This document shows positions 1-4,953 of a DNA stretch of 5,407 nucleotides, in pieces. The DNA comes from Dehalococcoidia bacterium (GTDB lineage: Bacteria > Chloroflexota > Dehalococcoidia > GIF9 > AB-539-J10): positions 1-5,407 of the forward strand of contig JAUWGZ010000079.1 in assembly GCA_030606165.1 (NCBI GenBank), written 5' to 3'. Positions within the stretch are counted from its first letter, which is position 1, and each line of letters opens with the position of its first letter. Below the pieces are notes generated by a model that had not been told where the DNA came from, made no database searches, and saw only the letters and a program-made list of their open reading frames with translations. Both the position numbers and the translations under genes were made by a program.

Positions 1-1
1 C

Positions 2-421
2 GGGTCTACTGCCGGAGGCATCAAGATTCTACGTTTACTGATTTTGGGACAGCTACTTTATATTTTTCTACAGCGCCCCGGTATGCCCAGGCAAGCTGTT
101 GCCGAAGCCAGTCTTGGCAGACGCCGGCTGGAAACAGACGAGATACAGAACGCTCTAAGCATCGTTTTTGTTTTTCTGACGTCCATTGCGATTTCATGGC
201 TGGTATTTGTAGGCATGGGGCATAACCCTCTCGATTCGTTATTCGAGGTTGTCTCGGCGATTGGTACAGTCGGGTTATCGACTGGAATAAGCGCTCCCGA
301 ACTGCATCCGATTCTTAAAGGAGTTCTATGCGCAGATATGCTTCTCGGGAGATTGGAAATTATTGCCTGGTTAGTGCTATTCTATCCTCGGACTTGGATT
401 GGAAGAAGACTGGAGGAATAA
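2..421 (+). CDS. trkH: Trk/Ktr potassium uptake membrane subunit (TrkH family), C-terminal 139 residues
   Basis: The reading frame is open from the window edge, so the gene starts upstream and only its 3' end is seen. TrkH is the pore-forming membrane subunit that takes up K+ together with the cytoplasmic TrkA regulator. The visible part opens with the family signature GSTAGGIKILR, which follows the third pore loop. Next come a membrane helix, a basic cytoplasmic stretch (GRRRLETDEIQ), another helix (IVFVFLTSIAISWLVFVG), and the fourth pore loop with its selectivity-filter motif TVGLSTGI inside FEVVSAIGTVGLSTGI. The end, MLLGRLEIIAWLVLFYPRTW, is the usual C-terminal helix after the GR motif. 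It ends TAA one base before the trkA-like gene, so the two subunits are almost certainly cotranscribed. Family assignment is firm. Which subtype (TrkH or KtrB) cannot be settled from this fragment, and the symbol is used in the broad sense. Confidence 0.93.
   Translation, partial: GSTAGGIKILRLLILGQLLYIFLQRPGMPRQAVAEASLGRRRLETDEIQNALSIVFVFLTSIAISWLVFVGMGHNPLDSLFEVVSAIGTVGLSTGISAPELHPILKGVLCADMLLGRLEIIAWLVLFYPRTWIGRRLEE
412..416 (+). promoter_or_regulatory. Shine-Dalgarno site that fixes the trkA start
   Basis: GGAGG lies six bases before the ATG at 423, inside the last codons of trkH. It favours ATG 423 over the in-frame TTG at 399, which would lie wholly within trkH, has no such site, and would add eight residues ahead of the RCK domain's first beta strand. 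Confidence 0.8.
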
Positions 422-422
422 T

Positions 423-1097
423 ATGAGGATTGTATTTTCAGGAGCCAGCCCGGTAACGATTATAACAGCTAAAACATTGATAAAACAGGGACACGAAGTG
501 ATTATTATAGAAGTCGATAAGGAAAAAATCGATCGGATTTCAGATGAACTGGATTGCAGTTTCCTGAATGGCGATTCGGCCAAGCCGGCAATACTTAGTC
601 AAGTTGATCCCAAAAACAGCGATATTCTATTTTGCTTGACCAATAGCGACCAGATTAATATCATCACATCCCTGCTGGGACGCTCGATGGGCTTTAAGCG
701 CGTTATAACCAGCATCGAAGATACGGATTTGGTGCAATTATGCCGTGAACTCGGGCTTGAAGATACTATTATCCCGGTATGGGCAATGAGCCGGCACCTG
801 GACAATATGGTACGCGGACTTGATAATATCAATTTATCTACGTTGTTAAAAGGAGAGGCTAGATTTTTTACTTTTACGGCCAGTGAGGATGACGCAGTTG
901 GTGCTAGTGAACTGGGGCTTCCCAAAGATGCAAAGGTCATTTTTTACTATCGTGACAATAAATTTCACTTTGCCGATGACGACACAAAACTCCGTAAAGG
1001 CGACGAGATTGTCATCTTAACCCATATCAAAAACATTCCTGATTTTAATGAACGCTGGTATCCGAAGGAAGTCGACAATAAGAAACTCAAGAAATGA
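423..1097 (+). CDS. trkA: TrkA-type potassium uptake regulatory subunit (single RCK: TrkA-N plus TrkA-C)
   Basis: This is a 224-residue cytoplasmic protein of the length expected for one RCK unit. RCK proteins form rings under the TrkH/KtrB pore and gate it in response to nucleotides. Residues 1-130 are a Rossmann-like TrkA-N domain: first strand MRIVFSGASPV, second strand VIIIEVDKEKID ending in acidic residues, then NGDSAKPAIL and FCLTNSDQINIITSLL, which match the family's GD and T-x-x-D-x-x-N blocks. Residues from about 140 to 210 fit a TrkA-C domain (LRKGDEIVIL near the end). The glycine-rich loop is unusual: where most members have G-x-G-x-x-G this one reads G-A-S-P-V-T, keeping only the first glycine. 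The ligand may therefore differ, or the loop may bind weakly. The gene follows trkH by one base. Family is certain; its effector (NAD(H), ATP/ADP or other) cannot be read from the sequence. Confidence 0.93.
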   Translation: MRIVFSGASPVTIITAKTLIKQGHEVIIIEVDKEKIDRISDELDCSFLNGDSAKPAILSQVDPKNSDILFCLTNSDQINIITSLLGRSMGFKRVITSIEDTDLVQLCRELGLEDTIIPVWAMSRHLDNMVRGLDNINLSTLLKGEARFFTFTASEDDAVGASELGLPKDAKVIFYYRDNKFHFADDDTKLRKGDEIVILTHIKNIPDFNERWYPKEVDNKKLKK

Positions 1098-1111
1098 CTC
1101 CGCTCCACCAC

Positions 1112-1702
1112 TCACAAATCCGCAAATACCTGGGGGGCTGTTTCCTTCACTATCTTCCGTATTTCTTCGGCGACAGCCCTAAACTCAGGAAGCGCTCGTT
1201 TGGATGTGCGCAGCTTGATGATATGGCGAATTTCGCGGAAATTCCAGGTGCAGATTATCTGTGTCTCACAGGCGTTGGGCAGTACATAGCGAGCAATCTC
1301 AGCTTTTATCCCCTTAGCCAATAAGTCACCATAGGCTCGCCAGCAAGTCGTCATTACCTCCCCGAATTGCTTATGGGCAGATTCTTTGTCTTTAATTGGA
1401 GGCGGCTCGATATATCTTGGCTCGGTTTCCTTCACATATCGCTGACTTCTCTGGCTGTAACTTGCCAATCTGTGCCTGACAAGCTCATGGGTCAGGGCGC
1501 GGCTGGCACGAATGTAGAAGGTAGCGCAAGCATGTTCAATCATTGACTCATGCCCGACATCCAGCCACTTCTGAATTCGGTCGGGTACTGTGCCGGTTTT
1601 ATCTTGCGTGTCCCAACACAGCCTACCTGCCGTCTCTATCAATTTTTCGGCATCAGGGGTGACGGCAAGCAACTTCACTTCTACGTCATACTTATCGGTC
1701 AT
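1112..1702 (-). CDS. thyX: Flavin-dependent thymidylate synthase ThyX
   Basis: ThyX makes dTMP from dUMP in the cytoplasm, using methylenetetrahydrofolate as carbon donor and reduced FAD with NADPH as reductant, and replaces ThyA in many bacteria. The 196-residue protein carries the diagnostic ThyX motif RHRLASYSQRSQRY at residues 76-89, with R76-H77-R78, S81, S86 and R88 all in place. Upstream is the conserved block HESMIEHACATFYIRASRA (51-69). Downstream are ARYVLPNA (137-144) and NFREIRHIIKLR (154-165). The later segment reads RALPEFR where many ThyX proteins have an A-Q-x-E-I block, which I take as a subfamily difference. Length is slightly short but complete. ATG 1702 is the best start, with only a weak TAGG ahead of it. 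The tRNA-Arg gene ends 29 bases upstream and no separate promoter is evident, so it may be read from the tRNA promoter. Its stop is 14 bases from that of trkA, tail to tail. Confidence 0.97.
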   Translation of the reverse strand: MTDKYDVEVKLLAVTPDAEKLIETAGRLCWDTQDKTGTVPDRIQKWLDVGHESMIEHACATFYIRASRALTHELVRHRLASYSQRSQRYVKETEPRYIEPPPIKDKESAHKQFGEVMTTCWRAYGDLLAKGIKAEIARYVLPNACETQIICTWNFREIRHIIKLRTSKRALPEFRAVAEEIRKIVKETAPQVFADL

Positions 1703-1731
1703 CGCCTATTTACTAAAGCGCAGGCTTATTA

Positions 1732-1808
1732 TGGCGTCCCTGGAGGGATTCGAACCCACGACCCGCTGCTTAGAAGGCAGCCGCTCTATCCAGCTGAGCT
1801 ACAGGGAC
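1732..1808 (-). tRNA. tRNA-Arg, anticodon UCU (reads AGA/AGG)
   Basis: The cloverleaf was folded by hand. The acceptor stem GTCCCTG/CAGGGAC has seven pairs. The D arm is GCTC/GAGC with a nine-base loop containing GG. The anticodon stem GCTGC/GCAGC carries the loop CTTCTAA, placing anticodon TCT at 1772-1774. The variable loop has five bases (GGGTC), and the T arm is GTGGG-TTCGAAT-CCCTC. The discriminator is G and CCA is encoded at 1734-1732. One irregularity is a U-U mismatch in the T stem (tRNA positions 50 and 64, window bases 1758 and 1744); all other pairs are canonical. No T-rich terminator follows, and thyX begins 29 bases downstream on the same strand. Confidence 0.96.
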
Positions 1809-1818
1809 AACCAAATTA

Positions 1819-1847
1819 AGTATAGCATGATAGAGTTTGAATGATAA
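1819..1847 (-). promoter_or_regulatory. Likely sigma-70 promoter of tRNA-Arg (and perhaps thyX)
   Basis: On the minus strand a -10 box TATACT (1824-1819, five of six consensus bases) lies 17 bp from TTATCA (1847-1842, four of six). Transcription would begin about four bases before the mature tRNA 5' end, a normal tRNA promoter distance. It sits in the 53-base gap behind the last zinc-protein gene, so the tRNA need not depend on the operon upstream. Predicted by eye only. Confidence 0.6.
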
Positions 1848-1861
1848 AAATAAAGGGCGAG

Positions 1862-1981
1862 CTAGTCTTTGTGGGCCTGTGCTACATGCCTCTGCCAGCA
1901 TTTCTCATGCACATAAACAGCACATTTGGCACAGTAATAAATATGGGCCCTGGCTTCCTTGCCACAGACAGGACATTTCAT
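1862..1981 (-). CDS. 39-residue zinc-finger mini-protein, last gene of the zinc-protein operon
   Basis: A very short gene that a usual length cutoff would miss. Its ATG overlaps the TGA of the FmdB gene (ATGA, four shared bases), and a good Shine-Dalgarno GGAGG lies nine bases upstream. The protein begins MKCPVCGKEARAHIYYC and ends HVAQAHKD. It has eight potential zinc ligands: C3, C6, C17, C20, H25, C28, H32 and H37, spaced C-x2-C-x10-C-x2-C-x4-H-x2-C-x3-H-x4-H. The same pattern, with about 17 identical residues by hand alignment, forms residues 1-39 of the first protein of the operon, which supports a real conserved protein. The spacing resembles AN1 fingers, with the fifth and sixth ligands swapped, or the first half of a PHD/RING-like cross-brace. 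Function is unknown; two bound zinc ions and a cytoplasmic location are inferred. No signal peptide or membrane segment is present. Confidence 0.8.
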   Translation of the reverse strand: MKCPVCGKEARAHIYYCAKCAVYVHEKCWQRHVAQAHKD

Positions 1982-2226
1982 GATTCACTGCCTCCACTAT
2001 CTTTTCCTTTTTGCCCTAACCCTTCAGGATTGGCCCTTTTTCCCCTTTCCTCCCTGGAGTCGGTTACATAAAAGCCTGGCCCTTTAAATAGGATGGGGAC
2101 TGGAGAGAAAATGCGACGGGCAATTCCGTGGCAGGTAGGACAATCAGCTATCGGTTTATCATGAAAGCTCTGCTTAAGCTCAAATTGCAGTTTACAGTCC
2201 AGGCATCGGTATTGATAAATAGGCAT
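1978..2226 (-). CDS. FmdB-family zinc-ribbon protein
   Basis: An 82-residue protein of the FmdB/CxxC_CxxC_SSSS family. It starts with the hallmark MPIYQYRCLDC and has two CxxC knuckles (C8/C11 and C29/C32) that should bind one zinc. Next come the conserved segment RRIFSPVPILFKGPGFYVTD (37-56) and a low-complexity, charged Gly/Ser tail (57-82). The family is named after a putative regulator in formamidase/amidase clusters, but for most members, including this one, no biochemical role is established. ATG 2226 is preceded by AGGAAG at a six-base spacing, right after the stop of the 94-residue gene 12 bases upstream. It sits between two related zinc-finger genes behind a CIRCE-bearing promoter, suggesting heat-shock-linked expression. 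Family assignment is firm; function is not. Confidence 0.93.
   Translation of the reverse strand: MPIYQYRCLDCKLQFELKQSFHDKPIADCPTCHGIARRIFSPVPILFKGPGFYVTDSREERGKRANPEGLGQKGKDSGGSES
1991..1995 (-). promoter_or_regulatory. Shine-Dalgarno site of the 39-residue zinc-finger gene
   Basis: GGAGG on the minus strand, nine bases before ATG 1981, lies inside the last codons of the FmdB gene. Together with the ATGA overlap it argues that the tiny downstream frame is translated, probably coupled to FmdB translation. Confidence 0.65.
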
Positions 2227-2238
2227 TTATATCTTCCT

Positions 2239-2523
2239 TTATTCTAAAAGAGGTGTTATTTCTTCTTCTGAGCTTTGTTCTTCCAGGCTTTGTTCCCCTG
2301 GGCTCTGTTCCCCCGAGGCTTGCGCCGTTAAGACCTGTTCCTCTATTTTGCTCTCCCTTGCTCTAAATTCGCTGTCCAAATTGACGCTACCTATCTCAAA
2401 GGCTGGTTGATGAGCTTGCAATACATGCTCATCCCAACAGTAGGCGTGCACAAAGACACCACAGGAACAATGGAAAACAACCCTGTCAAAAAGCAATGGG
2501 TTCCCACACACAATACAATTCAT
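2239..2523 (-). CDS. Zinc-finger protein with acidic pentapeptide-repeat tail, first gene of the CIRCE-controlled operon
   Basis: A 94-residue protein I do not recognise as a named family. Residues 1-39 form a cysteine/histidine module with eight potential ligands: C3, C6, C19, C21, H26, C29, H33 and H38, spaced C-x2-C-x12-C-x1-C-x4-H-x2-C-x3-H-x4-H, with W30 after C29. The 39-residue protein at the end of the operon is the same module standing alone. The pattern recalls AN1 or PHD/RING-like treble clefs, an inference from spacing only. Residues 40-60 link to a tail, 61-90, of six degenerate five-residue units (GEQSP, GEQSL, EEQSS are clearest), rich in Glu/Gln/Ser and probably disordered. 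ATG 2523 has AGGAGG seven bases upstream (2536-2531), immediately downstream of the CIRCE element. No secretion signal is present. It could be a small chaperone-like, protein-binding or nucleic-acid-binding protein; the sequence does not decide. Confidence 0.88.
   Translation of the reverse strand: MNCIVCGNPLLFDRVVFHCSCGVFVHAYCWDEHVLQAHQPAFEIGSVNLDSEFRARESKIEEQVLTAQASGEQSPGEQSLEEQSSEEEITPLLE
2254..2343 (-). repeat. Degenerate 15-bp tandem repeat coding for xEQSx pentapeptides
   Basis: Six in-frame 15-bp units lie in the 3' part of the 94-residue gene. The three best (2313-2269) encode GEQSP, GEQSL and EEQSS and share a GAACA/GAACAAAGC-like core on the minus strand. The flanking units EEQVL, TAQAS and EEEIT keep the phase but have diverged. 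Copy number could vary between strains by slippage without breaking the frame. Confidence 0.7.
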
Positions 2524-2540
2524 CTACTTGCCTCCTGTAA

Positions 2541-2567
2541 TTAGCACTCTTGCTACCAAAGTGCTAA
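2541..2567 (-). promoter_or_regulatory. CIRCE element (HrcA operator)
   Basis: The sequence is TTAGCACTC, nine bases, then AAGTGCTAA. The CIRCE consensus is TTAGCACTC-N9-GAGTGCTAA, so 17 of 18 arm bases match, including spacer length. The inverted repeat extends outward to perfect 11-base arms (2538-2548 and 2560-2570). It lies between the -10 box and the Shine-Dalgarno site of the minus-strand zinc-protein operon, overlapping the expected transcription start, which is the classical position for HrcA repression. It is nearly 100 bp from the likely promoter of the plus-strand operon, so that side is a less likely target. HrcA itself is not in this window. Confidence 0.9.
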
Positions 2568-2595
2568 TTATAGCGTGCTGATAGGGTTTTATCAA
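2567..2595 (-). promoter_or_regulatory. Sigma-70 promoter of the zinc-protein operon
   Basis: On the minus strand TTGATA (2595-2590) is followed by exactly 17 bp and then a perfect TATAAT (2572-2567). The last T of the -10 box is the first base of the CIRCE arm. The start point should fall near 2560, inside the CIRCE element, giving a leader of about 37 bases. A promoter this close to consensus should be strong, which suits a gene normally held down by a repressor. Confidence 0.85.
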
Positions 2596-2662
2596 GCTTT
2601 CTGTTGGTAGTTGTCTTGTACTTTATGGCTACCTTTGGCAGCAGGGCAAAACGCCCGCTTAG

Positions 2663-2692
2663 TTGACAATCTGCTTTCTGAGCCGTTAATAT
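2663..2692 (+). promoter_or_regulatory. Probable promoter of the prenyl synthase-pgk-tpiA operon
   Basis: A perfect TTGACA (2663-2668) is followed by 18 bp and TAATAT (2687-2692, four of six consensus). The expected start near 2699-2700 lies only five or six bases ahead of the ATG at 2705, giving a nearly leaderless transcript. This agrees with the lack of any Shine-Dalgarno site before that ATG. The rest of the 2568-2704 gap shows only a weak four-pair GGGC/GCCC hairpin at 2644-2656. Confidence 0.55.
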
Positions 2693-2704
2693 GGACTGGC
2701 TTTT

Positions 2705-3739
2705 ATGGGCATAAAATATAGCGTGCCTGAGTCCTTCACATCTTATCGCGACACAGTGCGAGTTGAGTTAAAGAAGGTTATCGATAGCTGTCCTTCAGTT
2801 CTTTGTAATATGCTACGATACCACATGGGCTGGCAGGATGAGCACGGACATTCCTGTAGCAGAGAATCGGGCAAATTTATTCGCTCTACCCTTTGCCTTC
2901 TTAGTTGTCAAGCGGTGGGGGGTGACACGTCGCAGGTAATGCCCGCAGCAGCAGCCGTCGAGCTCATCCACAATTTTTCTTTGATCCATGACGATATAGA
3001 AGATGCTAGCTATGAGCGTCATCACCGGCCAACCGTATGGAAATTATGGGGTCAGTCCCAAGCGATAAACGCCGGCGATGCCATGTTCACTCTAGCTTAT
3101 TTAGCGTTACTTAAACTAAAAGAGAAGGGAATAGCCGATGAAAAGATCGCCAGTTCCACTGAAATGTTGAGCCTGGCTTGTCTGGAGCTTTGTGAGGGAC
3201 AATACTTAGACGTCGAATATGAGAACCGTCTCGACACCACCATCGAGGATTACCTTGACATGGCAGCCAAAAAAACAGCAGCCCTGCTTGCCGTATCGAC
3301 TTCTTTGGGAGCATACTTGGGCAGCGAAGATAGTAAGTTGGTGGATTTTTTTCACCTGTTCGGCAAAGAATTAGGCATAGCCTATCAGATTTATGATGAC
3401 ATATTGGGAATTTGGGGAATGGAGGAAAGCATTGGTAAATCTGTCAGCGATATCTCTCAGAGGAAGAAAACTTTGCCCGTAGTTTACGGATTGCAAAATA
3501 GTGAGGGTGAGGCAAGAAAGAGACTCGAGAAGCTTTATTCTCAAAAATCTATCGAGGGCGAAGATATCACGGAGGTTACGAAGATTCTGAACCGCTTAGG
3601 CACCAGGGATTATGCTGAGAATTTGGCTGAACAATACTATCACAAAGCTTTGGCACAGCTCGAGGCTACTGGGCTTGACACATCCAGGCAAGCTCCACTT
3701 AAAGAGACAGCCTGCTTTCTACTGAAGCGCGACTTCTAG
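2705..3739 (+). CDS. Short-chain polyprenyl diphosphate synthase (geranylgeranyl/farnesyl type)
   Basis: A 344-residue class I (trans) isoprenyl diphosphate synthase that condenses isopentenyl diphosphate onto an allylic primer using Mg2+. The first Asp-rich motif is DDIED (96-100) in LIHDDIEDAS, followed by RHHRPTVWKLWG. The pyrophosphate-binding GK-x-x-R is at 56-60. The second Asp-rich motif is DDILGIWG (231-238), the DDxxG form typical of archaeal and actinobacterial-style enzymes. GKSVSDISQRKKTLP (244-258) is the usual K/TLP block. An aromatic residue, F91, lies five positions before the first motif, which in this family limits chain length to about C15-C20; the product is inferred, not shown. 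ATG 2705 is the first possible start (an in-frame TAA is at 2687-2689) but lacks a Shine-Dalgarno site. pgk follows after nine bases, so one transcript links isoprenoid and sugar metabolism. Products could feed quinone, carotenoid or polyprenyl-carrier synthesis. Confidence 0.93.
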   Translation: MGIKYSVPESFTSYRDTVRVELKKVIDSCPSVLCNMLRYHMGWQDEHGHSCSRESGKFIRSTLCLLSCQAVGGDTSQVMPAAAAVELIHNFSLIHDDIEDASYERHHRPTVWKLWGQSQAINAGDAMFTLAYLALLKLKEKGIADEKIASSTEMLSLACLELCEGQYLDVEYENRLDTTIEDYLDMAAKKTAALLAVSTSLGAYLGSEDSKLVDFFHLFGKELGIAYQIYDDILGIWGMEESIGKSVSDISQRKKTLPVVYGLQNSEGEARKRLEKLYSQKSIEGEDITEVTKILNRLGTRDYAENLAEQYYHKALAQLEATGLDTSRQAPLKETACFLLKRDF

Positions 3740-3748
3740 GAGGAAAAA

Positions 3749-4939
3749 ATGCCGAAAAAGACTGTTGAAGATATAGAGATTAACGGCAAGAAGGTTCTAC
3801 TCAGAGTCGATTTTAATGTCCCACTAGATATAAACACTGGTGCCATTAGCAATGATAGCCGCATCCGAGCTTCGCTACCCACTATCAAATATCTCGTTGA
3901 CCATAAAGCCAAGGTAATTCTCTGCTCTCATTTAGGACGCCCTGGAGGCAAAGTAGTTGAAAATTTGCGGATGGCGCCAATAGCACAGAGGTTGTCGCAA
4001 CTTACGGGCTTGCCTGTCAGCACGGCATCCGATTGTATAGGCCAAGAAGTAGAAAGCAAAGTAGGGACACTCAAAGAGGGCGATATTTTGGTTTTGGAAA
4101 ATCTGCGATTTCATCCCGAAGAGGAAGCAGCTGATGCCGACTTTGCCCGGAAGCTAACCCGGTTAGCTGATATTTATGTTAATGATGCCTTTGGCACTGC
4201 TCACCGGGCTCATGCCTCTACCGTAGGTGTAGCTAAATACTTGCCCGCGGTGGCTGGCTTTTTAATGAAAAAAGAGCTAAAGGTTATGGAGAGGCTCTTG
4301 GATAATCCAGAGCGACCCTCGGCCTGCCTTATAGGCGGTGCTAAGGTGGGTGATAAGATAGAGCTACTACAAAATATGCTAAGAAAGGTTGACATGTTGC
4401 TGGTTGGTGGTGGCATGGCCGCCACTTTCTTAAAGACACAAGGATATGAGGTGGGGCATTCGTTAATAGAGGACGATAAGTTGGGCCTGGCCAAAAAATT
4501 GTTACAGGAAGCTGAGGAGTGGAGGGTGCCATTTCTGCTACCCATTGATGCAGTTGTGGCGGAAGAAATCAAAACTGGAGTCCCAACTAAAGTAGTGCCA
4601 ATAACTAATATACCATCGGGTAGCCATATCGTAGATATTGGCCCTCAGTCTATTGAGCTTTTTTATAGTGAGCTAAGAAAATGTCGTACCATCATGTGGA
4701 ATGGTCCCATGGGGATTTATGAAATACCTCAATTTGCCCAAGGAAGCAGGTCTATAGCCAGTTTTCTATCTACTCTCAATGCCACCACTATTATTGGCGG
4801 TGGCTCTTCTGCCGAAATAGTTCAAGAAATGGGATTAACTGATAAGATGACCCATGTTTCCACAGGAGGTGGTGCCAGCCTGAGGTTTTTGGAGGGCGTT
4901 ACCTTACCTGGTGTGAAGGTTTTGTTAGATAAGAAATAA
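3749..4939 (+). CDS. pgk: Phosphoglycerate kinase
   Basis: A full-length (396-residue) cytoplasmic enzyme that interconverts 1,3-bisphosphoglycerate plus ADP and 3-phosphoglycerate plus ATP. Substrate-side motifs are intact: RVDFNVP (19-25), HLGRPGG (61-67), LENLRFHPEE (116-125) and NDAFGTAHRAHAS (145-157). On the nucleotide side GGAKVGDK (196-203) carries the two lysines, NGPMGIYE (318-325) replaces the usual NGPxGVFE, and STGGGASLRFLEG (371-383) is the C-terminal signature. One departure stands out: the loop that normally reads G-G-G-D-S/T is here GGGSSAEI (350-357), with Ser353 where the Asp that helps hold Mg-nucleotide usually lies. All else looks active, so I read this as a lineage variant. 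AGGAGG sits five bases before ATG 3749 and overlaps the stop of the prenyl synthase gene. tpiA follows after 14 bases, a common glycolytic pairing. Confidence 0.98.
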   Translation: MPKKTVEDIEINGKKVLLRVDFNVPLDINTGAISNDSRIRASLPTIKYLVDHKAKVILCSHLGRPGGKVVENLRMAPIAQRLSQLTGLPVSTASDCIGQEVESKVGTLKEGDILVLENLRFHPEEEAADADFARKLTRLADIYVNDAFGTAHRAHASTVGVAKYLPAVAGFLMKKELKVMERLLDNPERPSACLIGGAKVGDKIELLQNMLRKVDMLLVGGGMAATFLKTQGYEVGHSLIEDDKLGLAKKLLQEAEEWRVPFLLPIDAVVAEEIKTGVPTKVVPITNIPSGSHIVDIGPQSIELFYSELRKCRTIMWNGPMGIYEIPQFAQGSRSIASFLSTLNATTIIGGGSSAEIVQEMGLTDKMTHVSTGGGASLRFLEGVTLPGVKVLLDKK

Positions 4940-4953
4940 CAGGAGGTTGTGAA

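Noticed and set aside
1094..1324. Plus-strand open frame over the end of thyX
   Set aside because: It lies antisense to the conserved C-terminal part of thyX and has no recognisable domain or ribosome-binding site.
1550..1844. Two overlapping plus-strand open frames containing the string GGIRTHDPLLRR or SLEGFEPTTRCLEGS
   Set aside because: These are the well-known false translations of the antisense strand of a tRNA gene; the region is thyX start plus tRNA-Arg on the minus strand.
1850..1890. Possible terminator after the 39-residue gene (GGC...GCC followed by a T-rich stretch on the minus strand)
   Set aside because: Only three clean pairs with a long loop; too weak to call, so read-through into the tRNA remains possible.
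1841..2071. Plus-strand open frame of 76 codons
   Set aside because: It is the shadow of the 39-residue zinc-finger and FmdB genes on the minus strand, whose Cys motifs and Shine-Dalgarno sites are convincing.
2541..2567. CIRCE palindrome considered as a terminator hairpin or as an operator for the plus-strand prenyl synthase operon
   Set aside because: There is no T run on either side. Spacing, arm sequence and overlap with the minus-strand TATAAT fit an HrcA operator for the zinc-protein operon; the plus-strand promoter is about 100 bp away.
4210..4572. Long minus-strand open frames inside pgk
   Set aside because: The plus strand encodes intact, strongly conserved PGK motifs throughout; the antisense frames show only Ser/Pro-rich shadow composition.
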